Shown piece by piece: positions 54,389 through 64,000 of a stretch of DNA of 64,000 nucleotides. The stretch spans positions 65,410,899-65,474,898 of the forward strand of contig JARWIR010000001.1 of NCBI GenBank assembly GCA_029959085.1. The letters run 5' to 3'. The notes under the pieces were generated by a model. It searched no databases, had not been told where the DNA came from, and was given only the letters and a program-made list of their open reading frames with translations. The DNA comes from Nemophila menziesii. Its lineage: Eukaryota > Streptophyta > Magnoliopsida > Boraginales > Hydrophyllaceae. Numbering within the stretch: position 1 is the stretch's first letter; every line of letters begins with the position of its first letter. A program made the translations under genes and the position numbers.

Positions 54389-54642
54389 GTTCGGTTAAGT
54401 TGGTGTTTATTTTGGTTTGAAGTTAAGATATAATAATATTTTGACTTTTGGTTTGTTTGACTATTGATTTGACTTTTGGTTTGACTTTTAATTTAAGTTT
54501 ATGGATGATTTTGATGCATTAGTATTTTAATTAATTATTTAGTTTATAATTGGTATTTTTAATTATTAATTGTATTTTTTTTTAAATAAAAAAATATGAT
54601 TTTGTCAGAATCATAATTTTTTAATTTTAAGAAAAAAAATTA

Positions 54643-54949
54643 ATGTCATTAGCGACTACAAGTAGTCTAGAAAAACAATTAAAGGTAGTCGCTATATATT
54701 AGCTTCTAGCGACTACACATGTCGTCGATAATAACTAGTCAAACAGTGACTACTTATGTAGTCAGTAATACTTTCGCGACTACATCGTGACTTTCGTCGC
54801 TAGATATGACCTCTAACGACGAGTTTTTCGCGACTATGTAATAATAACTACATGTAGAGTAGGTAAAGTCAAAATTCGTTTTCCGCGACTACTTTTTCCC
54901 TCTTTCGCGACTACAGATGTAGTTGCGGAAAGAAGGATGAGGTGTAGTG
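54643..54949. repeat. CACTA subterminal repeats and right terminus
   Basis: GCGACTACA words occur about eight times in both orientations (for example 54650, 54713, 54775, 54832, 54887, 54907), many preceded by TTTC. Such arrays are binding sites for the En/Spm accessory protein, which fits the gene just upstream. Confidence 0.82.
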
Positions 54950-54952
54950 TAT

Positions 54953-55220
54953 GAGCACTAGTATATATGGTACTTTGTTATTTTTATCAATATCCCTATA
55001 TGAAACTTTATTGATTTAAACATGAATGATAATCTATAAAATATTCTTTGATTTGGTCAAATATATAAATATATTTCACTTAAAACAAAATATAATACTA
55101 ATTTTTTAATTAATCAATAACTCAAATTTTGTATGTCCAAAGTACAAATTATATTTATAAAAGGAAAAAAAACTAAACTATGTCGTTTTTTGTTGAGTAA
55201 AGATTTATATCATCCATTTT
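54953..55220. other. AT-rich spacer
   Basis: No gene or repeat recognised between the CACTA end and the palindrome. Confidence 0.35.
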
Positions 55221-56371
55221 TGAATCACCTATATATTATCCTTATATGGCAGTTTTAAAAATCTCATTAAGTCATTTATATGTCATAAATTGTGTAAATT
55301 CTATTTTATTTAATTTTATATAGTACCAGAAAAAATCACAAAATTATTTTCACCAAACCCTAAACCCCGCCTCCTTACATATACACGTTACAAGTCGTCA
55401 TTCCTATGGGTACCAAGAAACTACTCTAAAGTATCACAAAATTATTAACTAATTTTTCATCATGTTTATTCAGCCCGACACCATTGATACTTTCAATCTA
55501 TTTAGGAAAGAGTGTAATTCTATATCTCACATATAAGATAGTTGAACATGACATTTCAATCAACAAGGAAGAGGTTTTATTTCTAATTTTATTTCTAATA
55601 ATCATTTATGAATATCATATATACTTATTTGAGAAACAATTTGATTCTAACTGATATTATTTGCCCTTTCATTAAGTATTTTTAGAGATTGTGTGTCGAA
55701 TATCATGTTTTCATTCAAGTAATTTCATTAAAATCTATTATGTAGAATCTATTTCAGAGTTTTTTATGCAATTTCATTAATTTTTTCTGCAATCGGTGTA
55801 AAAACAAAATATATCAAAATTGCAGAAAAAACTCTGAAGTAGATTCTACATAATAGATTTTAATGAAATTACTTGAATGAAAACATGATATTCGACACAC
55901 AATCTCTAAAAATACTTAATAAAAGGGCAGATAATATCAGTTAGAATCAAATTGTTTCTCAAATAAGTATATATGATATTCATAAATGATTATTAGAAAT
56001 AAAATTAGAAATAAAACCTCTTCCTTGTTGATTGAAATGTCATGTTCAACTATCTTATATGTGAGATATAGAATTACACTCTTTCCTAAATAGATTGGAA
56101 GTATCAATGGTGTCGGGCTGAATAAACATGATGAAAAATTAGTTAATAATTTTGTGATACTTTAGAGTAATTTCTTGGTATCCATAGGAATGACGACTTG
56201 TAACGTGTATATGTAAGGAGGCGGGGTTTAGGGTTTGGTGAAAATAATTTTTTTGATTTTTTTTGGTATTATATAAAATTAAATAAAATAGAACTTACAC
56301 AATTTATGACATATAAATGACTTAATGAGATTTTTAAAACTGCCATATAAGGATAATATATAGGTGATTCA
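55221..56371. repeat. 1.15-kb near-perfect palindrome (foldback element)
   Basis: Arms 55221-55774 and 55817-56371 (554 and 555 bp) are inverted copies with few mismatches, around a 42-bp centre. Outer ends are TGAATCACC and GGTGATTCA. No target duplication is seen. A 13-bp word, GTTTAGGGTTTGG, occurs both inside the right arm (about 56225) and in the LINE directly outside (56372), which may reflect a rearrangement through that word. No coding capacity. Confidence 0.9.
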
Positions 56372-57179
56372 GTTTAGGGTTTGGACACCCCTTTTCTTCA
56401 TGACCAAAAATTCCATAACCACAGCAGACTTGCCCAATGTTTTCATAGGAGAATTTTTTTCCAAGCCGCTTTACTTTCAGTTTCCAGAAGTTGATTCCAG
56501 GTATGAGAGGTCTAGAAATATCCCAATCAATTTGGACTCTTGTTACCGATTTTTCATCGATTTCAAGTGAAACAGGTAGCTCGATTTTGTGCACTTCACC
56601 AAAATAGCTTAATAGTTTTTCTAAGAAATTGATAGTAAGAAAAGTAACATGTATACATGATAGTTGAATCCACAGAGTAGTATTGCGTTCCTCCTTTCTC
56701 TGGGTAGCATTAAATTGATTATCAACAAAGTGTTGTCCTTGAATGGTCCAAGGCCTTTGATCCCATACTTTACTTTTATCTTCCTCGTTTCCGAATTTAA
56801 TAACCACCATGTTATTTCCAGCATTTTCCACTTCTACTTGTTTAGTTAATGCCCTATACTTATTAATATGGTTTTTGATAAAAATGTAATTCATCTTTTC
56901 TTTCACCAGAAGTTTAGCAAGGAGTTTATGCTCATTAATAACTTTGTAAACTGAATCTTTATTAGGTGTTATGACAAGAGATTTCTCTTTAGCTAGAGGG
57001 TTAGAGGAAGCAAAGAAAATTATGGAGGGGATCTTTACTGACAGAGGGAAAGGAGGAGAAAAAGAGGGAAAGAAAAGGGCGATATTAGAAGGAAAAGAAG
57101 ACTTTGATTGGAGTGTAAGGAAGGGAAAACAATGTTTTGTTGAGTATTTAGAGGGAAAACACTGTTTTTTGAAGATCAT
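56372..57179 (-). pseudogene. Dissected LINE, piece 4: ORF1 N-terminal part (DUF4283 and zinc knuckle)
   Basis: Starts MIFKKQCFPSKYSTKHCFPF at 57179. A DUF4283-like domain covers the middle (LLAKLLVKEKMNYIFIKNHI, NNMVVIKFGNEEDKSKVWDQ, RPWTIQGQHFVDNQFNATQR, LWIQLSCIHVTFLTINFLEK), followed by the knuckle CCGYGIFGHEEKGC. The LINE frame stops at CPNPKL, where palindrome sequence begins; the last 12 residues of the open frame are palindrome-encoded. The expected next block lies at 48566 (piece 3b), so this looks like the missing half of that ORF1. It binds nucleic acid in related LINEs. Confidence 0.82.
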
Positions 57180-57714
57180 TATCCAAAATGTGATGATTAA
57201 AGATGATGTTTGGCTAGTATTTGGTTAGGTTTTTTGGAGAGAGGGAGGAGAGAATTTCATATCTTTTCTTTTAAACTTATTCCTTTATTTTCTTGTTCGA
57301 CCTTTTTTTGGTTTTAATTCTCTTAACTCCGTCCAAAATAAAATCTCTCTTAACTTATATACAATATTATACATGATGATTTATGTTGTATAATCATTAC
57401 TGATTACCTTACCATGAAAAATTACATTTTAACCCGTTGAAATTACCTTACTGGACATGGCTTTTGTCGTCCAATCTAGTGGTGCAGGTTCGAACCAGTC
57501 AATGACTCCGAGTCCAAAAGTAGCTCTCCTATGTAACAAAAAAAATTACATTTTTTTGATATAAAAAAAATAAGCCATTTTTTCTATAATAATTAAACAA
57601 AGTTTACTTTTATTAAAAAAGTAATTTTATAAAATCTTATTACAAAATTTTTCTAATAATTTTTTTGTTCTAATAAAAACCAAACTTAATAATGTAAATT
57701 ATTAAAGTTAAATT
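57180..57714. other. 5' flank of the LINE, spacer and a SINE-like fragment
   Basis: Upstream of ORF1 the sequence is pyrimidine-rich, as in a LINE leader. At about 57470-57548 AGGTTCGAACC (a B-box match) is followed by a short tail ending TCTCCTATGTAACAAAAAAA, which recurs at 350-385. No A-box is certain. The rest is AT-rich. Confidence 0.4.
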
Positions 57715-58025
57715 TATGGGGTACTAATACGTCTTATTCCAAAGGTCCCAGACCCGAACCGGATACGTTTATTTCGACTTATTAGTCTAATTAATTCCCC
57801 TGTTAAATTTATCATGAAGGCAATGGCCAATAGACTAAGGCCTATACTAGCTAATATTATTGGTCCCTGTCAAAGCAGTTTCTTACCAGGTCGTTCCACG
57901 ATAGATAATATCATTCTTGTCCGTGAGGTATATCATAGAATGAGACATTTGCAGAGAAAAAGAGGTATAATGGCGGTAAAGATCGACCTTGCGAAAGCAT
58001 ATGACAAGATTCGATGGAAGTTCAT
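57715..58025 (+). pseudogene. LINE ORF2 RT fragment, plus strand
   Basis: An unbroken frame gives VLIRLIPKVPDPNRIRLFRL, then MKAMANRLRPILANIIGPCQ, SSFLPGRSTIDNIILVREVY and AVKIDLAKAYDKIRWKF, the RT blocks before the catalytic FADD. It is cut off at 58025 by the LTR of element E with the likely target sequence TTCAT; the continuation would lie beyond the window. A different LINE family from the two others. Confidence 0.85.
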
Positions 58026-58590
58026 TGATGTCTCTCTAATTGTTCTAAATATAAGCCCTTATGAGACATCATTTTAGGTAGAAAATGGTCTTTTTATATT
58101 GACTTTTGTGCTTAATTCGTAATATTCCTATTTCTTATCTTGATTTAATAAAATTATTATTCTTAGAGCATATTTGGTTTAATTTGTGTGTTAATGTGAA
58201 ACTTTAAAGATATATGGAAATAAATTATATGTCAAATAAATTCTAAGAAGATCTTGAAGAAATCGGGAGATAGAAGAAGGAAAAGATAAACTAGGAAATC
58301 AAAAGTTGCCAAATAAATCTGAATTTCACCAGCTACATCACAAAAGTGATCATAACTCAAGATTGGCTGGGAATTTGGAAGAATGGTCTGAAGCTAAAGT
58401 GTAGAGATTTCCGATACTACCAGTTTCGATATAAAGAACACGTCAATTGGGGTAGTATTGAAGTAGTTACGACCAAAACAAAACAGCAATAATTTCTTAC
58501 CTTTTCTATATTTTAGGGTTACGAATTTGAGTTGCTTCAACTCTTTTACTTGACCCCTACTCCAAGATTTCGACCTAGCACATATATATA

Positions 58591-58641
<51 letters not shown>

Positions 58642-59661
58642 GTATATATATATATGTATATACATATATATATATCAGTTCTAAACCTTAGAAAATCATC
58701 CCTTGGCTGCATAAGCTTAATATACATACATATATCATTATAGAAGCAATCAGGAGGATCTAGAGGAGAAAGAAGCAAGAGCTAAAACTTAACTACATCA
58801 ATTCAACACTTCTTCATCTCTATTGTTTGGGTAAATTAGTATTAGATCTATTTTTTCTATGAGGTATTTCTAAGCTATTTATTCAAGAGTTTTAGTATGC
58901 ATAATTTCTCTTTAGGATTGTAATTATATGAATAATTGATTATTGTTTTTCTGTTTTAATTTGAATCTGGGATATTAGTATTTAATTAAATTGGTTCTTA
59001 CTTTCCATTGACTGTATTCTTGTGCTTGTTTACTATCATTTACGTCATGAATCAAGGTTAGGTTTTAGTAACCAGGCTATTCACTTAATGGCGAGTGATA
59101 ATCCGACATGGGGGATTTAATTATAGAACTAGGATATAGATGCATGGTGTTCGTTATTGACCGGCAGGCTTGACTAACCACATAAAGCGGTAAAAGAACT
59201 TCAAATCCAAGAGGCATATTCACCCATATAGGGGTTTATAATACTTTAGGATAGCTCCTAGGTCCACTCGACAGGGGGCTAGGAGATTATAGAGTCCCGA
59301 TTATTGTGAGATTTCCCATTCACCCTTATTCTTAGGAATCAGAAATTCAATAGGATAGATTCATACTTGCATCTCCTTATCTTATTTGCATAATTATTTG
59401 TTATTAATTATTAATTATTTATTTTATTATTTAGTTAATTAGAAAACAAACTCTTTTGCTGCTTATCTTTGTAATCAAGACAATTAAAACTATCTATTCT
59501 AATATTAAACACGAAGTTAGAATAATTACTTAAATACCTATGGAGACGATTATCCCAACTTTACTTATCTATTACTTGGAACGACCCGTACACTTGCGGT
59601 CTATGGATCCTTTATTCTATTACTTTTATTCCTTTATTTTATAACACACAAGGACCTACCA
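58026..59661 (+). repeat. 5' LTR of element E
   Basis: TGATGTCTCTC...GGACCTACCA, 1636 bp. It shares GAGACATCATTTTAG near the start and the terminal CACACAAGGACC block with the other LTRs. At the place where the others have a TATA box it has the TA microsatellite at 58582-58675. Confidence 0.88.
58582..58675. repeat. TA microsatellite in the LTR promoter position
   Basis: About 94 bp of (TA)n with a few TGTA interruptions, starting after CCTAGCAC. In elements A and C the TATA box lies at the equivalent point, after the purine/pyrimidine stretch that follows GGGTTACGAATTTGAGTTG. Confidence 0.85.
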
Positions 59662-59667
59662 AGCTTT

Positions 59668-59685
59668 TGGCGCCGCTGTCGGGGA
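59668..59685 (+). promoter_or_regulatory. Primer-binding site of element E
   Basis: TGGCGCCGCTGTCGGGGA, 6 bp after the LTR; tRNA-Asp type with one more mismatch than element C. Confidence 0.82.
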
Positions 59686-59882
59686 TTTATTGTAGTTATT
59701 TTATTGTATTTGTGTTTAAGTTAGGTTAGTAGTTTTAGTTGTTTTCAGTTTTACGTTTGTTTTGTTTTAGTCTCTTTTCAGGTTTTTCTTTAGGTATATA
59801 GATTTCTCTCTATCAAGAGAAAAATACACCACAGGCCTGGTGTATTCAAGTACAAAACTTTATTGATAGAACACACATCTTC

Positions 59883-61022
59883 ATGGATCTGACACGAGGG
59901 AGCTTTAGAGGTCATGAAAAGAGGCTTAGGAAGTTGGAGGACTCCCTCGATTGTTTCATTAAGGTTACAATGGATAATGTAGTAAAAAGTGAGGCGAAAA
60001 GGGATGTTGCCATATCATTAGTGCAAAATATGCAACAAAAACATCAATTGATGGAGCAACGATTGACACAACTCACAGAAACAATTGAGAGGCTACAACA
60101 AGTACCATCTATGCAAACTGGACAAGGTACAAATATTAATCATAAGGCCAGTCAAGATAGCGATGTTCAGTTCGATGTAGTTGAAGAGTTTAACCTTCAA
60201 GAAGAGAAGGAGGTGGAATCGCCACAAGTTACACCTAGTGAACTAGAGATTCCAACAATAGCAGAATCAACCATGCTAAGCATAGATGATACAAATGTTG
60301 ATAATCGAGTTAAAGTTGAAATTAAACCTTGTGAAGGGAAGCTTACATCCATGGAAAACCCAGCCAAGCCGCGTTTAGAGGAATCAAATATTGAGATCTT
60401 GGTTAGAAAAGAGATAGAAGAAGAAGAAGATACTAGGAGGGATTCGACACCTAGTACTCCATTGATTTCGCCACCCAGCCCTATGAAGACGAATCATTCA
60501 AATGGCGGCATCGATAAAGAATTTGTAGAAGCGTGCAAAGAAGACAAAACCTACACCCAAATGCGTGAAGGTGATACAAAAGAACTTACACCGCAACAAG
60601 TATTCACATAAGGTATTTCAAAAACAAATGAGAATGCGAGTGTAGAGGTTGAAAATGTGGCCCTCGTAACAAAAGAAAAGTCTGAAACATCTCGTGTTTT
60701 GGACAAAAAACTAGAGGAGGTGCCACTTGAGTTCCCCATTGTACCAGAAGTATCTAATGAGGTTAAAGGGAAGGACGATCATAAACCCGTGAAGAAGAGA
60801 GCTAAAAATGAGTTTGGGGTTGGAACCATGGTTGCTTGGAAGACCTCCAAACAAGAGAATAGGCCACGGGGTTTCAAAAATGCGTGGATGGGGACATTTG
60901 TTGTTACTCGAGTGGTGACAGCAAAATTAATAGAGAGACAACCTTCGAGAGGTCAAAGGCCACGAATTGTAGACATACATAACCTCACTCACTACTGGGG
61001 AGGCTACATAATCAAGGGATAA
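59883..61022 (+). pseudogene. Element E coiled coil-acidic-integrase tail protein
   Basis: ATG 59883 (MDLTRGSFRGHEKRLRKLED) to TAA 61020-61022, about 379 codons, with a single TAA at 60609-60611. A coiled coil (MQQKHQLMEQRLTQLTETIE) is followed by an acidic region, the motif KELTPQQVFT shared with element C, and a GPY/F-like tail (FGVGTMVAWKTSKQENRPRG, AWMGTFVVTRVVTAKLIERQ, RIVDIHNLTHYWGGYI). The tail aligns with that of element C (RENRPRSFKDSWMEPFIVTK). The TAA sits where C has CAA. Gag core and protease are missing. That the tail survives in both reduced elements suggests it does something useful for the element. Confidence 0.83.
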
Positions 61023-61033
61023 TAGAGGTAACC

Positions 61034-61052
61034 CGTCAAACTTTAAATGACG
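61034..61052 (+). promoter_or_regulatory. Post-pol hairpin (element E copy)
   Basis: CGTCA-aactttaaa-TGACG, 11 nt after the stop. A second hairpin follows at about 61063-61080 (CTTGGG-agaca-CCCCAAG). Confidence 0.65.
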
Positions 61053-61252
61053 TTAATAAAAGTGCTCTTGGGAGACACCCCAAGTTTTAATTGCTTTATT
61101 ACTTTATTTTTTTCTGTGTATTAGTTATCTTACATTTTTTTAGTAGATATTGCGTATTTGAGAAAGATATTAGTGTTTTTTATGTTCAGGTACTAAAAAA
61201 ATCGAGTTAGGGAGCAAAAGAAAAAAAAATTGAGCAAATTCTGACCCACCCG

Positions 61253-61498
61253 CCGGCTAGCCGGTGAGATGACCGGTATGTCGGTGGGTCAAAAACCATG
61301 GCACGGTCTCTCAAATCAGGTGCCTTGCTGAGACAAAGAAATATAAAAAATTTGTTCACCGGTATGTCGCCCATTTGGCCGGTATGCCGATGTGCGAAAA
61401 ACCATGGCACTGTACGAGGAATCGTGTTCATTGCTGAGACGAAGTTGGAAAAAAACGTGGGTGCGAGTGTCGACACGGCCATGACCGGTATGCCAGCC
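61253..61498 (+). repeat. Tandem array of paired palindromes, element E
   Basis: Imperfect palindromes with centres at 61258.5/61278.5 (CCGGCTAGCCGG, CCGGTATGTCGG), 61364.5/61384.5 (CCGGTATGTCGC, CCGGTATGCCGA) and 61471.5/61490.5 (GTGTCGACAC, CCGGTATGCCAG). Spacing within pairs is 20, 20 and 19 bp; pairs recur every 106-107 bp in a unit that also holds AAAAACCATGGCAC and TTGCTGAGAC. Confidence 0.8.
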
Positions 61499-62338
61499 GT
61501 CGCTGCTGGAAAGAGGGAATTTTTATTTTACTTTCTAGGTTTAAAAGAAGAAGAGGTTAGTTGTATTCCGAATTTTTCAATCTTTAAGCCTCCTTTCTTC
61601 TCCAAACCTCTCCAAACTCCATTAGAGCTTCAATAAACCTTAACCCAACATCAAAATACTACCCAATCACCATAAATTTATATCCAAATCCTTCTCCACA
61701 TCATTACAAAGAAGATTCAACCACTTAAATCATTCCAAAACACATAGAATCGAAGAATCAAAATCAAAAATTTTGAAATCTTTTTCCAAATTCTTAAATC
61801 CTTCTCATCCAAGTTAGAAAAAAATCAAAGAAAGGAATTAGGTGAGAGCAAGAGGAAAACAAGTGAAGCTTCTAAGGGTCCTAGTAGCTATCACAGCACG
61901 AATTCGAGAAAGAAATTAGAAAAAGGTAAACATTAAAGATTTCTAGAGTGTGATTGATTGGAATGGAGCATAAGAGGGTGTAAGGGAAAGAAAAATTGGT
62001 GATACATGAAGTATGCATACATGTTAAGCACTGCACCCTATTCTGGGTATTGATCAGGCGAGGTAAATAGCCTCGAAGAGTATGTTTTCTTTCTTCCCTA
62101 CCATTTTCTATTTGCAATATATGTGTTTTATTTTATTTTATCAAGTCTGTTTCGAGTCATGGGGACATGACTCATTTTTGAGTTAGGGGTGTGGGATTCG
62201 TTGTCCCTCATCTCCAATTTATGTGATTTACTATTTTTTTAGAGAAGTTTTTTTTTTTTTTAGAGATGGAGTTAGATGTAGAGTGTGTTTAATATCTTGA
62301 AAGCATAATCTTAGTAAATCAATGATAGAAAGTAGTAT
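61499..62338 (+). other. Element E leader and 3' non-coding region
   Basis: 61560-61800 matches the C/A-rich leader of element C. The extra ORF is reduced to a short stretch (about 61832-61935, RKELGESKRKTSEASKGPSS). From 62068 (ATAGCCTCGAAGAGTATG) it matches the DNA after the element C extra ORF, including CATGGGGACATGACTCATTT and GAGTTAGGGGTGTGGG. It ends at the next LTR. Confidence 0.65.
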
Positions 62339-63899
62339 TGATGTCTCCTTAATTGTTCGTATTTTCGACCCTTAGGAGACATCATTTTTGGTGTTTAGTT
62401 AATTAATTTGATAGACTTTTGGACTAAATATGCAATAATCCGGAATTACCTTTTTATTTCTAGCATTTTTAATTTATTAAACTTTTGCGCGTAATATTGG
62501 TATTTTTAGTGTAAAGTTTACAGGTTTTAGATGTTAGCTAGGAGAGGAATCCGAGGAGAAAGTCAAAGATCAAAAGATAGAGTCAAGATTTGAAAAGAAA
62601 TCCCGAAGATATTATTTTTAGAGCTGAAAATCCATTTTCCAGGCCATAGATTGCTGATTTCGAGGTGCTTAAGCGATGATCTAGCTGTTGACCTTTGAAG
62701 AGAAATCATTCCTTATCGAGTTACGGAACTTTAGCAACTGGAATGAGGTCAATCGGAGTTATAACGCATCGGGAAAAGCCGTTTTAGTGAGGGTGTATCA
62801 GCAGTTACGGGATTTTGGGCTTAGAATTTGGGCTTGGACATTTAATTAGTCTTTTATTTTCTGGTCCAAGCCCTAGTCCGAATTTATGCTTATAAAAGGA
62901 GGTATGGACTTCTATTTTTCACACAATTCACATTCTACAAGATTAAACACCAGAGAGAAGTCAACGGAAGGAAGAAGAAGAAGCTACAAGAGCTGGAGTG
63001 GGTCTATAGCTCCGTTCGTAGTCATTCCAATTCCGGAAATTAGGTTCTTTCAATTTTAATTTTGTAATCAAATATGAATTCCTTTATTTTTAATTTAGTT
63101 TTTAATTTTAATATGAGCTAAGCTTTTCATAGTGCTTGAGAACAAACAATGGGTGAATCCCAATCTTATTAATTAACGAATGTTGAATTTGGGTTTTTAT
63201 TGAATTAAACTAAATTAGGGCTTTTACTCTTTTCAATAAATTGAGATTATTTTACTGTTTTTAGAGTAGCTAACTAAGAACAGGTGTTAGTATTTAGGCT
63301 ATTCCAATTAGTGGCAATTGGATCATCCTGACGGAGGGTTTAAATACATAACCATTTATTCGAATCTAGGATAGAAGCTATTGATTCTGACGAACTTAGC
63401 TAATTCTAGGGCCAATGAGGTAATAAAACTTAAACATCTAAAGGTGGATCATATTTACCCTGACGGGACTAGTGACACCCTAGGATTGCCTTATAGTCCA
63501 CCCTGACGGGGGTATAAGGAATTTAGAATCCCGACCATTGTAATTGACCAATTTAGCCCTTAAACAACATAAGTTAAGAAATAGGATAGGGAGGATCCTT
63601 GCATTCTCAAGTGCTACATCTCATATTGCGTTTTACATCATTTTACTTGCGTCTTAGCTTCTACTTGCATTTTAATATTTGTCTTTCATTCATTAGCTTT
63701 AATAAACAAAACCAAACAAACATATTTTATTTACTTGTTTTCATAAGTGCATAAATCATTAATAGATAAGCATTGTAGTCAACCATACCGTCCTTGGAAC
63801 GAATCTGTTTTATCAGTTATACTACTTGGGACAACCGTACACTTGCGGTTGTGGTTCGATTATTATTTGCATTTATTTAGAACACACAAAGGACCACCA
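62339..63899 (+). repeat. 5' LTR of another Athila-type element
   Basis: TGATGTCTCC...GGACCACCA, 1561 bp, same subfamily as 3135-4696 and 30448-32007. TATAAAA at 62891-62897. Preceded by AGTAT (62334-62338), the likely target sequence; the other copy would be outside the window. Unlike the other two copies it is followed by a PBS and leader, so the internal region starts here. Confidence 0.92.
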
Positions 63900-64000
63900 A
63901 GTTTTTGGCGCCGCTGCCGGGGACGGTAGCGTGTGACCACGGTGTTTATCCTTTAGTGATAGTTGCATTTATTTTTATATTTGTTTTTATCAGTTTTACG
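63900..64000 (+). mobile_element. Start of the internal region: PBS and leader
   Basis: TGGCGCCGCTGCCGGGGA at 63906-63923 is the tRNA-Asp-type primer site. The leader after it (GGTAGCGTGTGACCACGG and onward) is almost identical to that of element A, although the LTRs differ, so the two are sister subfamilies. The coding part is outside the window. Confidence 0.88.

Larger units (their letters stand above)
52646..54949 (+). mobile_element. 3' part of a CACTA element
   Basis: Ends with GGATGAGGTGTAGTG at 54949, the complement of CACTACACCTCATCC, a classic CACTA end; TAT (54950-54952) is the candidate 3-bp duplication. The main transposase gene and the left end are not seen upstream, so the element is truncated. 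The left limit given here is simply the first exon. Confidence 0.75.
58026..62338 (+). mobile_element. Element E: reduced Athila-related element (5' part)
   Basis: 5' LTR, PBS, a short coding region with the integrase-tail domain, a palindrome array, a leader and a 3' non-coding region resembling element C, then interrupted at 62339 by another element's LTR. No gag core, protease, RT, RNase H or integrase core is present. Its 3' LTR must lie to the right of the window. Non-autonomous. Confidence 0.85.

Noticed and set aside
54643..54949. miRNA-like hairpin or satellite
   Set aside because: The inverted GCGACTACA words are better explained as CACTA subterminal repeats next to a CACTA end.
58575..58778. 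Minus-strand open frame rich in Tyr and Ile
   Set aside because: Translation of the TA microsatellite; no gene.

Overview
The window looks like nuclear DNA of a flowering plant, probably a eudicot, from a transposon-rich and probably pericentromeric region. The reasons are the AT-rich background, plant-type LINEs with a C-terminal RNase H, Ty3/Gypsy elements of the Athila type with a tRNA-Asp-like primer site, Ty1/Copia and CACTA remnants, several MITEs, and a plant A20/AN1 zinc-finger gene. The species cannot be told from the sequence. I see one convincing host gene (17258-17755, minus strand); nearly everything else is transposon-derived.

Layout. 1-2165: intergenic DNA with a LINE tail fragment. 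2166-6586: a decayed Copia element split by an Athila-type solo LTR (3135-4696, 5-bp duplication TTGAC). 6587-10700: intergenic DNA with weak repeats. 10702-16640: a LINE on the minus strand with an uninterrupted 1368-codon ORF2. 17258-17755: the stress-associated A20/AN1 gene. 18153-57179: a second LINE on the minus strand, cut into four pieces by later insertions. These are Athila-type element A (18790-34049, duplication GTAAT), Athila-type element C (35842-45651, duplication ATCAT), and a composite block (about 48567-56371) holding an LTR fragment, a Copia-like LTR, a minisatellite-bearing MITE, the 3' end of a CACTA element and a 1.15-kb palindrome. 57715-58025: a LINE fragment on the plus strand. 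58026-62338: Athila-related element E, itself entered by a further Athila-type element whose 5' LTR starts at 62339 and which leaves the window on the right.

How the parts relate. A carries a full gag-protease-RT-RNase H-integrase frame plus a downstream extra ORF, all broken by in-frame stops. C keeps gag, protease and an integrase-tail (GPY/F-like) domain in one frame but has no RT, RNase H or integrase core. E keeps only a coiled-coil/acidic region and the same tail domain. All three share a hairpin just after the pol stop with compensatory base changes, and a tandem array of paired GC-rich palindromes between pol and the extra ORF. The palindrome sequence differs in each element, but the spacing stays near two helical turns. 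C and E look like non-autonomous derivatives mobilised in trans. The conserved palindrome pairs, hairpins and purine tracts are the most novel signals here. Relative ages follow from nesting: the dissected LINE is oldest, then A and C, then a solo LTR and three MITEs inside A.
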